From CAYQTE01 sp964420285 (GTDB lineage: Bacteria > Planctomycetota > Phycisphaerae > Tepidisphaerales > Tepidisphaeraceae), in contig CAYQTE010000008.1 in the NCBI GenBank assembly GCA_964420285.1, positions 38,106 through 102,105 on the forward strand: 64,000 nt of DNA. Direction: 5' to 3'. Positions 50,868-58,314 of this stretch are shown here, piece after piece. The notes under the pieces are model-generated. The model was not told the origin of the DNA, did not search any database, and saw nothing but the letters and a program-made list of their open reading frames with translations. The first letter of the stretch is position 1; each line of letters starts with the position of its first letter. The position numbers and the translations under genes were made by a program.

Positions 50868-52754
50868 ATGCAACGGGAGACACAATGGAAAGTCGCTGAT
50901 CCGCATCCCGATGCGGCGGAATTGGGGCGGCGGCTGAAAGTGTCGGCACTGGTGGCGCAGGTGCTGCTCAACCGGGGAATTTCCGATCCGCAAATCGCGG
51001 CCGATTTTTTGCAGCCGAGCCTTCATCATCTCCACCCACCGGAGAAGATCGCCGGATTGACCGTCGCGGCCGGGCGGATCGCGGCGGCCATCGCTCGCGG
51101 CGAGCCGATCGTCATCTACGGTGATTACGATGTGGATGGCATCACCGCGACGGCCATCCTCTGGCACGCGATCCGGCTGCTTGGCGGCCGGGTCAGCTAT
51201 TACATTCCGCACCGCCTCGACGAAGGCTACGGCCTGAGCGGCGAGGCGATCGAGCAACTGGCGGCCGGCGGGGCCAGGCTCATCGTCTCGGTCGATTGCG
51301 GCATCACGGCGATCGAGCCCGCCCAGGCGGCGGCGCGATGCGGCGTCGAACTCATCATCACCGATCATCACGAATGGAAGCAGCGCGAGAGCGACGCCAG
51401 CGCGGGCGGCCACGAAGATTCGGGCGTTCCAATGCTCCCGACCTGCGCGGCAATCGTGCATCCGCGACTCGCGGGCGCCGATGGGATCGCCTATCCGAAT
51501 CCGTATCTCTGTGGCGCGGGAGTGGCGTTCAAGCTGGCGTGGGGGATCGGCCAGGCCGTCGTCGGCACGGCCCGCGTGACGGCCGAGTTCCGCTCGTTCC
51601 TCGTCGAGGCGACGGGGCTGGCGGCGCTGGGAACGATCGCCGATGTCGTGCCGCTGGTCGGCGAGAATCGCGTGCTGGCGTATTTCGGACTGGGCGGACT
51701 CAAGAAGAGCCAGTTGACCGGGATTCAGGCACTCATCGAATCGGCCTCGCTGGGCGGGAGGGCGATCGACAGCTACGACGTCGGATTCACGCTCGCGCCA
51801 AGGCTCAACGCCTGTGGTCGAATGGGACACGCGGGCCTGGCCGTTGAATTGCTCACCGATGCCTCGCCATCGCGGGCGATGGAGATCGCCACCTTCCTCG
51901 ACTCGCAAAACCGCCAGCGGCAGACGATGGAGCGGCAGATTCTGGCCACCGCGATGGAGATGGTCGAGAGCCGCGGCCTGTGCCAGCCGGACAACCGCGC
52001 CGTCGTCCTCTACAACAAGGACTGGCACGCCGGCATCATCGGCATCGTCGCGTCGCGCATCGTCGAAGCGACCGGCCGGCCGACGATCCTGATCGCCATG
52101 AACGGCGAAATCGGCCAGGGCAGCGGCCGGTCGATCGCCGGGTTCCATCTGGCTAGGGCGCTGAACGCCTGCTCGTCGTATCTGGTCAGTCACGGCGGCC
52201 ACGAAATGGCCGCGGGATTGAAGGTGCTGCCCGACCGCGTCGACCAGTTCGTCGCCGCGTTCGGCGATTACGCACGGCAGCGGATCGAGCCGGACATGAT
52301 GATCCCCACGCTGCAACTGGACGGTGAGGCGACATTGAGCCAACTCACCGACGGCCTGGTGCGCGATCTGAACCGCCTGGAACCCTTCGGCCACGGCAAC
52401 CGCACGCCGATCTTCCGCGTCTCCGATGTAACGGTGGCCGGCCCCCCGCGCATCGTCGGCAAAGACGGCCGGCATCTGCAACTGACGGTTCGACAGACGG
52501 GTTCGACAAGCTCACCGCGGGCGGGTTCGATGAACTCACCACAGGCGGGTTCGCTGATCAAGTGCATCGCCTTCGGCCAGGCCGAATCGACAAGCTGGCT
52601 CAAATCCGGCGCCCGCATCGATATCGCCGGGGAGCCGACACGCAACGAATACAACGGCCGGGTCAGCGTCGAGTTCAAGGTCAAGGGTTTGCGCGCGGCG
52701 TCGGTGGGTGAGGAGGAGAATATCTCTCGCAGAGGCGCAAAGGCGCAGAGTTGA
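50868..52754 (+). CDS. recJ: Single-strand-specific 5'-3' exonuclease RecJ
   Basis: A 628-residue nuclease for recombination and repair. GGAAAGG precedes ATG 50868. The DHH-family metal motifs are visible: IYGDYDVDG, VSVDCGIT, ITDHHEW, and later RLNACGRMGH and SHGGHEMAAG in the DHHA1 domain; the OB-fold end follows. Two oddities: codons for TGSTSSPR-AGSMNSPQ-AGS (52498-52550) are a 24-bp tandem insert within the OB-fold region, and the last codons (EENISRRGAKAQS) derive from a dispersed repeat that also supplies the stop. The catalytic core is unaffected. Confidence 0.93.
   Translation: MQRETQWKVADPHPDAAELGRRLKVSALVAQVLLNRGISDPQIAADFLQPSLHHLHPPEKIAGLTVAAGRIAAAIARGEPIVIYGDYDVDGITATAILWHAIRLLGGRVSYYIPHRLDEGYGLSGEAIEQLAAGGARLIVSVDCGITAIEPAQAAARCGVELIITDHHEWKQRESDASAGGHEDSGVPMLPTCAAIVHPRLAGADGIAYPNPYLCGAGVAFKLAWGIGQAVVGTARVTAEFRSFLVEATGLAALGTIADVVPLVGENRVLAYFGLGGLKKSQLTGIQALIESASLGGRAIDSYDVGFTLAPRLNACGRMGHAGLAVELLTDASPSRAMEIATFLDSQNRQRQTMERQILATAMEMVESRGLCQPDNRAVVLYNKDWHAGIIGIVASRIVEATGRPTILIAMNGEIGQGSGRSIAGFHLARALNACSSYLVSHGGHEMAAGLKVLPDRVDQFVAAFGDYARQRIEPDMMIPTLQLDGEATLSQLTDGLVRDLNRLEPFGHGNRTPIFRVSDVTVAGPPRIVGKDGRHLQLTVRQTGSTSSPRAGSMNSPQAGSLIKCIAFGQAESTSWLKSGARIDIAGEPTRNEYNGRVSVEFKVKGLRAASVGEEENISRRGAKAQS
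52498..52551 (+). repeat. 24-bp tandem repeat inserted in recJ
   Basis: CGGGTTCGACAAGCTCACCG-type units: two full 24-bp copies (52498-52521, 52522-52545) and the start of a third. The unit resembles short REP-like TTCGACAAGCTCA sequences found dispersed in many bacteria. Because 24 is a multiple of three, the frame stays open. Confidence 0.75.
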
Positions 52755-52970
52755 ATGCAATAATTTACCTTTGCGAGCATTGCGCCTGCTCCGAAAAAAG
52801 CACGGATCAACCGCAGATGGACGCAGATAAACGCAGATAGAACCTGGTTCTTGTCTTATCCGCGTTCATCGGCGTTCATCGGCGGTTCCATCGCTTCGCT
52901 TCCATTTTCATGCTCTCTGGGTGAGACGCGGCCTCATGTTCACTCTGCGTGAGATATGAATTTCTTACCG
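52723..52970. repeat. Composite dispersed repeat after recJ
   Basis: Begins with TCTCTCGCAGAGGCGCAAAG in the recJ 3' end (from 52723), continues into an inverted repeat: AACCGCAGATGGACGCAGAT and following bases (52808-52838), with internal ACGCAGAT units, mirrored at 52857-52887 (26 of 31 matches, most others wobble-compatible). A GTGAGACGC / CTCTGCGTGAGAT segment (about 52920-52957) is related to the first part. No gene in 52755-52976. Confidence 0.65.
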
Positions 52971-52976
52971 TGGCCT

Positions 52977-53708
52977 TCACGCCCCGGCGGCGATCTTCAA
53001 TGCTTCGGCCAAATTCACTTTCCCCTCATACAAACTCCGGCCGATGATGGCGCCCCAGATGGGGAGTTCCTTGAGCTGTCGCACGTGGTCGAGGGAGCCG
53101 ACGCCGCCGCTGGCGATAATGGGGATGTTTGTGGACTCCGCCAGCCGGCGGGTCTGGGCGAAATTGGGGCCGGTCAACATGCCGTCGCGGGAAACATCGG
53201 TGTACAGGATCGCCGCCAGCGGCCAGCCGTTGACCCGCGCGGCCAGGTCGATCGCGGGGATTCCCGACGTTTGCGTCCATCCCCGACTGGCGACGATGCC
53301 GTCGCGGGCGTCCAGGGCAAGGATGATCCGATCCACAAATCGCGCTTCGTGACATAGCCCGTCGAACCAATCCCAATCCTCGACGGCCTTTGTCCCGACA
53401 ACCACACGAGCGACGCCGCCGGCCAATAGCGATTCGATATCCCCGGTCGACCGCACACCGCCGCCGCATTGCAAATTGGCGGAACCGGTTAGCGCGCGGG
53501 CGATTTGGCCGATAGTCTCGGCCTGCACGATCCGGCCTTCCTTGGCGCCGTCCAGATCGACGACGTGTACCCACGCCGCACCGGCCGCCGCGAACGATCG
53601 GGCCGTGGCGATGGGATCGACGTCGTAATCCAGTTGCCGGCCGTAATCGCCCTGCTGAAGCCGGACCACTTTCCCGCCGCGAAGGTCGATGCTCGGAATT
53701 ATCACCAT
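52977..53708 (-). CDS. hisA: Phosphoribosylformimino-5-aminoimidazole carboxamide ribotide isomerase
   Basis: A 243-residue (beta/alpha)8 barrel that carries out the fourth step of histidine synthesis. The twin phosphate-binding motifs and catalytic aspartates are visible: IIPSIDLRGGKVVRL at the start and ILALDARDGIVASRG in the middle, with QCGGGVRSTGD and IASGGVGSLDH phosphate loops. It stands alone, away from other his genes, which is common in planctomycetes. Confidence 0.95.
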   Translation of the reverse strand: MVIIPSIDLRGGKVVRLQQGDYGRQLDYDVDPIATARSFAAAGAAWVHVVDLDGAKEGRIVQAETIGQIARALTGSANLQCGGGVRSTGDIESLLAGGVARVVVGTKAVEDWDWFDGLCHEARFVDRIILALDARDGIVASRGWTQTSGIPAIDLAARVNGWPLAAILYTDVSRDGMLTGPNFAQTRRLAESTNIPIIASGGVGSLDHVRQLKELPIWGAIIGRSLYEGKVNLAEALKIAAGA

Positions 53709-53806
53709 GTCGATTCGTCGTTTGACCGCGATTGCTCGTAAAATAACAGCAGCCCGCAGTGTACGGACGACCCGTCACGGCGGCAAACGAGGTAGATGAC
53801 AGCCCT

Positions 53807-55234
53807 ATGGATGATCGCGTGCAAAAACTCGCCGAAAAGGCCCGCGAATTGCCCAAAACGCCGGGCGTCTATCTTATGAAGGACGCGGCCGGAACCGTCA
53901 TCTACATCGGCAAATCGGCCAGCCTGCGCGATCGCGTCTCGAGCTATTTCCAGGCCGGGACGAAACTCGAACACAAAAAGATCTCGCTCGTCGAGCACAT
54001 CGCCGATTTCGAGACCATCGAAACCGATTCGGAGGTCGAAGCCCTTCTGGCGGAGAACCGTCTCATCAAGGATATCCAGCCGCGTTACAACGCCCGCCTG
54101 CTGGACGACAAGACATATCCCTATCTCATGGTCACCACCGGCGACGAATTCCCCGGCGTCTTCGTCACCCGGCAGCCGCGCACCGAGGGCGTCAAACTCT
54201 ACGGCCCGTTCACCAGCGTCTATGCCCTCAAGGAGGCCGTCACTCTCCTGCAACGAGTTTTCAAATTCCGAACCTGTCACCTGGACATCCGCGAGGATGA
54301 TCCCAATCTGCCGCATTTCCGGCCGTGCCTTTTGTATGCGATCAAGCAATGCACCGCCCCCTGCGCCGGGAAGATATCGAAGGACGCCTACGCCCAGGAC
54401 ATCGTGCAGCTCGGCAAATTTCTCGGCGGGCAGAAGAAAGCGATCCTGTCCGGCATGGAGGCGGACATGCTCCAGGCCAGCGAAAAACTCGATTTCGAAC
54501 GGGCCGCCAAACTCCGCGATCAGATCAAGTCGCTGTCCAGCCTCGGCCAGCGCGGCCGCAGCGGCGAGCAGGTCTTCTGGCAGCCCGAAGCGTTCATCGT
54601 CAACCCCAAGGAAGGCACGGCCGCACTTCAGGAGGCGCTTAGCCTGCCGGAGCCGCCGCGCATCGTCGAGGGCATCGACATCGCCCATCTCCAGGGCGGC
54701 GAGATGGTCGGCAGCAAGGTCTGCTTCATCGACGGCGTCCCGTTCAAGGATGGCTATCGCCGCTACAAAATCCGCCACGGCCAGGGGAACAACGATTACC
54801 TCAGCCTCCAGGAGGTCGTCGCCCGCCGTTACAAAGAGGCCGGGACAAACCAGGAGCTTTATCCCGACGTAATCCTGATCGACGGCGGCCTGGGCCAGCT
54901 TCACGCCGCCCTGGAAACGTTCCGCAGCATGGACGTCAAGCCGCCGATGGTGATCTCGCTGGCCAAGAAGGAAGAACTGGTCTACATCCAGGCCAGGCAC
55001 GAACCAATCCGCCTGCCGAGAAACAACGCCGGCCTGCGTCTGCTCCAATACGTCCGCGACGAAGCCCATCGCTTCGCCCAGCACTATCACCACATCCTGC
55101 GACGCAAAGCCCAGCTCGAAGAAGACCGCATCCAGGGCCGCCGACCGCCGGCGAGGAGACGGAAGACGGCGACTGCTGACCCGCCCGCCGTGGCGGCGGA
55201 GATTCCGCCGGATAATCCCGCACCGCCGAGCTGA
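53807..55234 (+). CDS. uvrC: UvrABC excision nuclease subunit UvrC, short form without helix-hairpin-helix end
   Basis: A 475-residue nucleotide excision repair nuclease. The GIY-YIG domain (GVYLMKDAAGTVIYIGKS, about 19-36), UVR motif (SEKLDFERAAKLRDQI, about 224-239) and RNase H-like domain (EGIDIAHLQG, YLSLQEVVARRY, DVILIDGGLGQL, DEAHRFAQ-HH) are present with their acidic residues. The usual C-terminal tandem helix-hairpin-helix DNA-binding region of about 60 residues is missing; instead the protein ends in an Arg/Pro/Ala tail. Whether it retains full 5' incision is uncertain. ATG 53807 is chosen because upstream residues are not conserved. Confidence 0.93.
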   Translation: MDDRVQKLAEKARELPKTPGVYLMKDAAGTVIYIGKSASLRDRVSSYFQAGTKLEHKKISLVEHIADFETIETDSEVEALLAENRLIKDIQPRYNARLLDDKTYPYLMVTTGDEFPGVFVTRQPRTEGVKLYGPFTSVYALKEAVTLLQRVFKFRTCHLDIREDDPNLPHFRPCLLYAIKQCTAPCAGKISKDAYAQDIVQLGKFLGGQKKAILSGMEADMLQASEKLDFERAAKLRDQIKSLSSLGQRGRSGEQVFWQPEAFIVNPKEGTAALQEALSLPEPPRIVEGIDIAHLQGGEMVGSKVCFIDGVPFKDGYRRYKIRHGQGNNDYLSLQEVVARRYKEAGTNQELYPDVILIDGGLGQLHAALETFRSMDVKPPMVISLAKKEELVYIQARHEPIRLPRNNAGLRLLQYVRDEAHRFAQHYHHILRRKAQLEEDRIQGRRPPARRRKTATADPPAVAAEIPPDNPAPPS

Positions 55235-55377
55235 TGTTGGCGATACGCCAGTCCCAAGGGAGCCGGCTCTTGTTCGGGCATTGGCACGCCGCGATAATTC
55301 CGCCTGGTCGCTGCGCCCGCCCGATCCCGTCGCGCAAACGACTTGCGTAAATGTCAAATGCGACATAAAGTAACTGG

Positions 55378-55722
55378 ATGGAGGCACAGGGCAAGCCGCT
55401 GGTCTGGCTGCATGGAGAGGTGCGCACACCGCCATTTTCCGCCGAAGCCCGTCGAACGGCCGGGTTTGTGCTTCGCCTCTTGCAGTTGGGAACTTCGCTT
55501 TCGATGCCGATATCCCGGCCAATGCCTGCCATCGGAAAGCGGTGCCATGAACTGTGAATTCGCGACGGCGGCGAGAACGTGACATGGAGGGTTGTGTACC
55601 GAATCGATAACGACGCCATCATCATCGGCGAGGTGTTTGCGAAGAAGACTCAAAAGACACCCACGGCCGTCATCGACGCGTGCAAGCGCCGGTTTCGGCT
55701 GTATGACGAATCGAACCGTTGA
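55378..55722 (+). pseudogene. HigB/Gp49-type toxin interrupted by an in-frame TGA
   Basis: From ATG 55378 the frame reads MEAQGKPLVWLHGEVRTPPF, then RPMPAIGKRCHEL, TGA (55555-55557), and continues in the same frame IRDGGENVTWRVVYRIDNDA, EVFAKKTQKTP, ending at 55722. This is a phage Gp49/HigB-like toxin in which one codon, probably CGA (Arg), has become TGA. No shift is needed, so the change is recent. The antitoxin gene follows eight bases later. Confidence 0.8.
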
Positions 55723-55729
55723 GGTTGCC

Positions 55730-56053
55730 ATGAATGTAAAGAAGAAGAAAAAACTCGAAGCGGCCGGCTTCAAGGTGGGCGGTGTGAAGGAGTTTCTGGG
55801 TCTTTCCGAGGAGGAGATGGCATTGATCGACCTGAAGGTGCGGCTGATTGGGATGCTCCGCGCGGCGCGTCAGGAGATGGGGATCACGCAGCATGCCCTG
55901 GCCAGGCGGATAGGATCAAGCCAATCGCGCGTGGCCAAGATGGAGGCCGCCGGTCAGGATGTCAGCCTCGATTTGATCTGCAAAACGCTCCTGGCGCTGG
56001 GCGTAACCCCGCAGGGCATCGGCAAGGCCATCGCCGGAACACGCGCCGCGTGA
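55730..56053 (+). CDS. HigA-like Xre antitoxin
   Basis: A 107-residue protein with a basic N-terminus and a clear helix-turn-helix (LRAARQEMGITQHALARRIGSSQSRVAKMEA). GAGG precedes the ATG. It sits right after the interrupted Gp49-type toxin, as the antitoxin of such reversed (toxin-first) modules. If the toxin is dead the antitoxin is free to persist or decay. Confidence 0.8.
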   Translation: MNVKKKKKLEAAGFKVGGVKEFLGLSEEEMALIDLKVRLIGMLRAARQEMGITQHALARRIGSSQSRVAKMEAAGQDVSLDLICKTLLALGVTPQGIGKAIAGTRAA

Positions 56054-56202
56054 CTGGGCCCTCGATTCCCGCGACCGATAATGCCGATGATTGGCCCGTC
56101 CCGGTCGCCTGGCGCGACGTTTCCGGTTGCCCGTATTTGGCATTTCCCCCAGCGCGTATATAGTCTGCATCAAAGGCCGGCCCGCGCGGCCGGGGTTTGC
56201 TT

Positions 56203-56754
56203 ATGATTCATCCCTGGCACGATGTCACACCCGGCGAGAACCTGCCGCAGGATTTTGCGGCCGTCATCGAAATCCCCTTCGGCTCCAGCGTCAAGTACGA
56301 ACTGGACAAGGAATCGGGGCTGATCAAGCTGGATCGGATTCTGTATTCGGCCGTGTATTATCCGGCCAATTACGGGTTTATTCCGCAGACGCTGGCCGAG
56401 GATGATGATCCGCTGGACGTGCTGGTGCTGTGTCAGGAGACGGTCGTGCCGCTGTGTCTGATACCGCGGGTGCGGACCATCGGGCTGATGACCATGCTCG
56501 ACGGCGGCAAGCAGGACCACAAGATCATCGGCGTGGCCACGGACGATCCGGAATTCAACGTCTATCAGGAGGCGGGCGAAATGCCGCCGCACCGGCTGGC
56601 GATGCTCCGACGGTTCTTCCAGGATTACAAGCAACTGGAAGGGAAAGTGGTCGAGGTCGACCAGATTCTGCCGGCCAAGGCCGCTTACCCGATCATCGAG
56701 GACGCCCTGCACCGCTACAGCCGCCAGCGCCGCAAGGGGTTCAAACCGCATTGA
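56203..56754 (+). CDS. ppa: Inorganic pyrophosphatase, family I
   Basis: A 183-residue cytosolic enzyme hydrolysing pyrophosphate to drive biosynthesis. The signature DDDPLDVLV is intact (about residues 68-76), as are PANYGFIP and the KVVEVDQI segment with its metal-binding acids. Size is standard. ATG 56203 is chosen over an upstream TTG. Confidence 0.95.
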   Translation: MIHPWHDVTPGENLPQDFAAVIEIPFGSSVKYELDKESGLIKLDRILYSAVYYPANYGFIPQTLAEDDDPLDVLVLCQETVVPLCLIPRVRTIGLMTMLDGGKQDHKIIGVATDDPEFNVYQEAGEMPPHRLAMLRRFFQDYKQLEGKVVEVDQILPAKAAYPIIEDALHRYSRQRRKGFKPH

Positions 56755-56805
56755 AGCGGCGAGATTGGTTTGGCCCAGAAGCTGGAAAGCTGGTAAAATG
56801 GGCCT

Positions 56806-57102
56806 ATGAAAACGACCTTGGATTTGCCGGCCGATCTGGTCAAAGAGGTCAAGCTGCGCGCGGTGCATGAAGGGAAAAAGCTCAAGGACGCGGTGGCGGA
56901 ATTACTGCGCAAGGGCCTGACGGCGGGTTCGGCTGGATATCCGACAGTTGTGAAGGCGGACAAGGCGATGCTGAAGCGCCGCAGGGAGATCTCCAGGAAG
57001 TTCGTCTCCGGGGAATGGGGCCTGGAGCTGGCCGGTTTTGAGGCCGGCCGCGCCGCCGATCGTGCGTCGGCGCGGGAGCGGGCTGGCCGCTGGAGAAAAT
57101 AA
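56806..57102 (+). CDS. vapB: VapB-like antitoxin
   Basis: A 98-residue protein starting MKTTLDLPADLVKEVKLRAVHEGKKLKDAVAELL, a ribbon-helix-helix DNA-binding front of the VapB type, with a basic and acidic C-terminal tail for toxin wrapping. Its stop overlaps the toxin ATG by one base (57102), so the two are coupled. Confidence 0.85.
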   Translation: MKTTLDLPADLVKEVKLRAVHEGKKLKDAVAELLRKGLTAGSAGYPTVVKADKAMLKRRREISRKFVSGEWGLELAGFEAGRAADRASARERAGRWRK

Positions 57103-57509
57103 TGGCGACGCTGATCGACAGCAGCCTTTGGATCGACTTCACGCGAGCACGATCGCCCCGGACGCTCAAGCGTTTCATCGCAGAGTACGTCTTCGCCACG
57201 GACGTTGCTCTGGCTGAGCCGGTAGTATTTGAGCTTTTTCGGTACGCCAGCGGCGACGAAGCATCTCGGTTGCAGCAACAATTTCGATACGTGCCGGTGA
57301 TTCCCACGCCGCCTGATCTGTGGAGCATCGGCGTGGAACTTGGGCAGGCCTGTCGCCGAATCGGCGTCGCCCCAGGTTCCATCGACCTGTTGATTGCGGC
57401 TATCGCGATTCACCACGGCGCGGAACTGGTGACATTCGACGACGATTTCCGAAAAATCGCCAGTGTATCGGACCTGCGCCTCAAACTGCTCAGCCGCCCA
57501 ACGCGATAA
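57102..57509 (+). CDS. vapC: VapC-type PIN-domain toxin
   Basis: A 135-residue RNase. The PIN acidic residues are visible: Asp6 in LIDSSLWIDF, Glu in PVVFELF, Asp in SIDLLIAAIA and Asp in TFDDDFRK. Length and layout are typical, so it looks functional, unlike the PIN fragment near 22.2 kb. Confidence 0.92.
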   Translation: MATLIDSSLWIDFTRARSPRTLKRFIAEYVFATDVALAEPVVFELFRYASGDEASRLQQQFRYVPVIPTPPDLWSIGVELGQACRRIGVAPGSIDLLIAAIAIHHGAELVTFDDDFRKIASVSDLRLKLLSRPTR

Positions 57510-57561
57510 GCCGAACCGAAATCCAGGCTGGCAGAATTGGCCCGGCCTCGGCGGTGGGCCG

Positions 57562-58098
57562 TCAATACCAGACGTTCAGTATCACCGCCGGTTCGCGGAT
57601 CTTGCCTTCGTAAATGCCGGTGATGCTGGTCACGAACTTGACGTCCACCTCCGGATGCTTATCCAGCCATTCGTTGATGGTGTGATCCATGTAATCGAGG
57701 CCCTGATCGCTGAGCCGGCCGTGGAACGAGCGCACCCGCGTGGCGCCGGACGGGCTGGAGCGCAGCGGCCGCTGCCAGACGTCTTCCTTCTTGGCCATGT
57801 CGGCGGCGTTGTACAGGGGCACATGCCCCTTGGACGCATCGGGTGCTTTGGCGGGGCCACCAACGCCAGGAGCGCCGGGGGCCTTGGGGGCCGGTTCATC
57901 GACCAGTTCGATGCGATCGTCGGCCGGTTTAGCGGGTGCGGCCGGTCGGGGCGGGACGGTTCCCATGCGCTGGGGCATCGCGGGTGCATGGGGCATGGTG
58001 GGCGTGCCGGCATGCGGTACGGATGGCGGTCCCGAATGCGGAATCGGTGTGCCGTGTGTGCCCTGAGTGGCCCCCATGCCGGTTCGCGGATCGTTCAT
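57562..58098 (-). CDS. Hypothetical protein with low-complexity N-terminus and conserved C-terminus
   Basis: A 178-residue protein; ATG 58098 follows GGAGG. The first 95 residues are Pro, Ala, Gly and His-rich. The C-terminal 60 (RVRSFHGRLSDQGLDYMDHTINEWLDKHPEVDVKFV and GIYEGK) looks like a small folded domain. Function unknown. Confidence 0.6.
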   Translation of the reverse strand: MNDPRTGMGATQGTHGTPIPHSGPPSVPHAGTPTMPHAPAMPQRMGTVPPRPAAPAKPADDRIELVDEPAPKAPGAPGVGGPAKAPDASKGHVPLYNAADMAKKEDVWQRPLRSSPSGATRVRSFHGRLSDQGLDYMDHTINEWLDKHPEVDVKFVTSITGIYEGKIREPAVILNVWY

Positions 58099-58197
58099 AC
58101 AGCCTCCAATATGTTCGCTTCCCTGAGGACGTGACGTGGGGAAGTCTACCATTGGCAATCGCTCAATGCCAGAACAACTTTCCGATTTCTGCAACGC

Positions 58198-58278
58198 GAG
58201 AGTGCCCGATCTTCTGGGCAACCACATCTTCCTCCTCCCCTGGTACTCCGGGGGAGGATTGAGGTGGGGGTTCTTCGC
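58198..58278 (-). repeat. Palindromic dispersed repeat, half copy 5
   Basis: One half of the 220-bp element, with the end hairpin GTGCCCGATCTTCTGGGCA, the CTCCCCTGG-CCGGGGGAG arm and GGTGGGGGTTCTTCGC. It ends at the centre of the palindrome, like half copy 4, 36 bp past the stop of the surface protein 2 gene. Confidence 0.75.
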
Positions 58279-58314
58279 ACAACATTGTTACGATGCCCCA
58301 AGCTGCCAATGCTG

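Noticed and set aside
52858..52890. CRISPR-like repeats ATCGGCGTTC
   Set aside because: Only two or three units inside an inverted repeat without distinct spacers.
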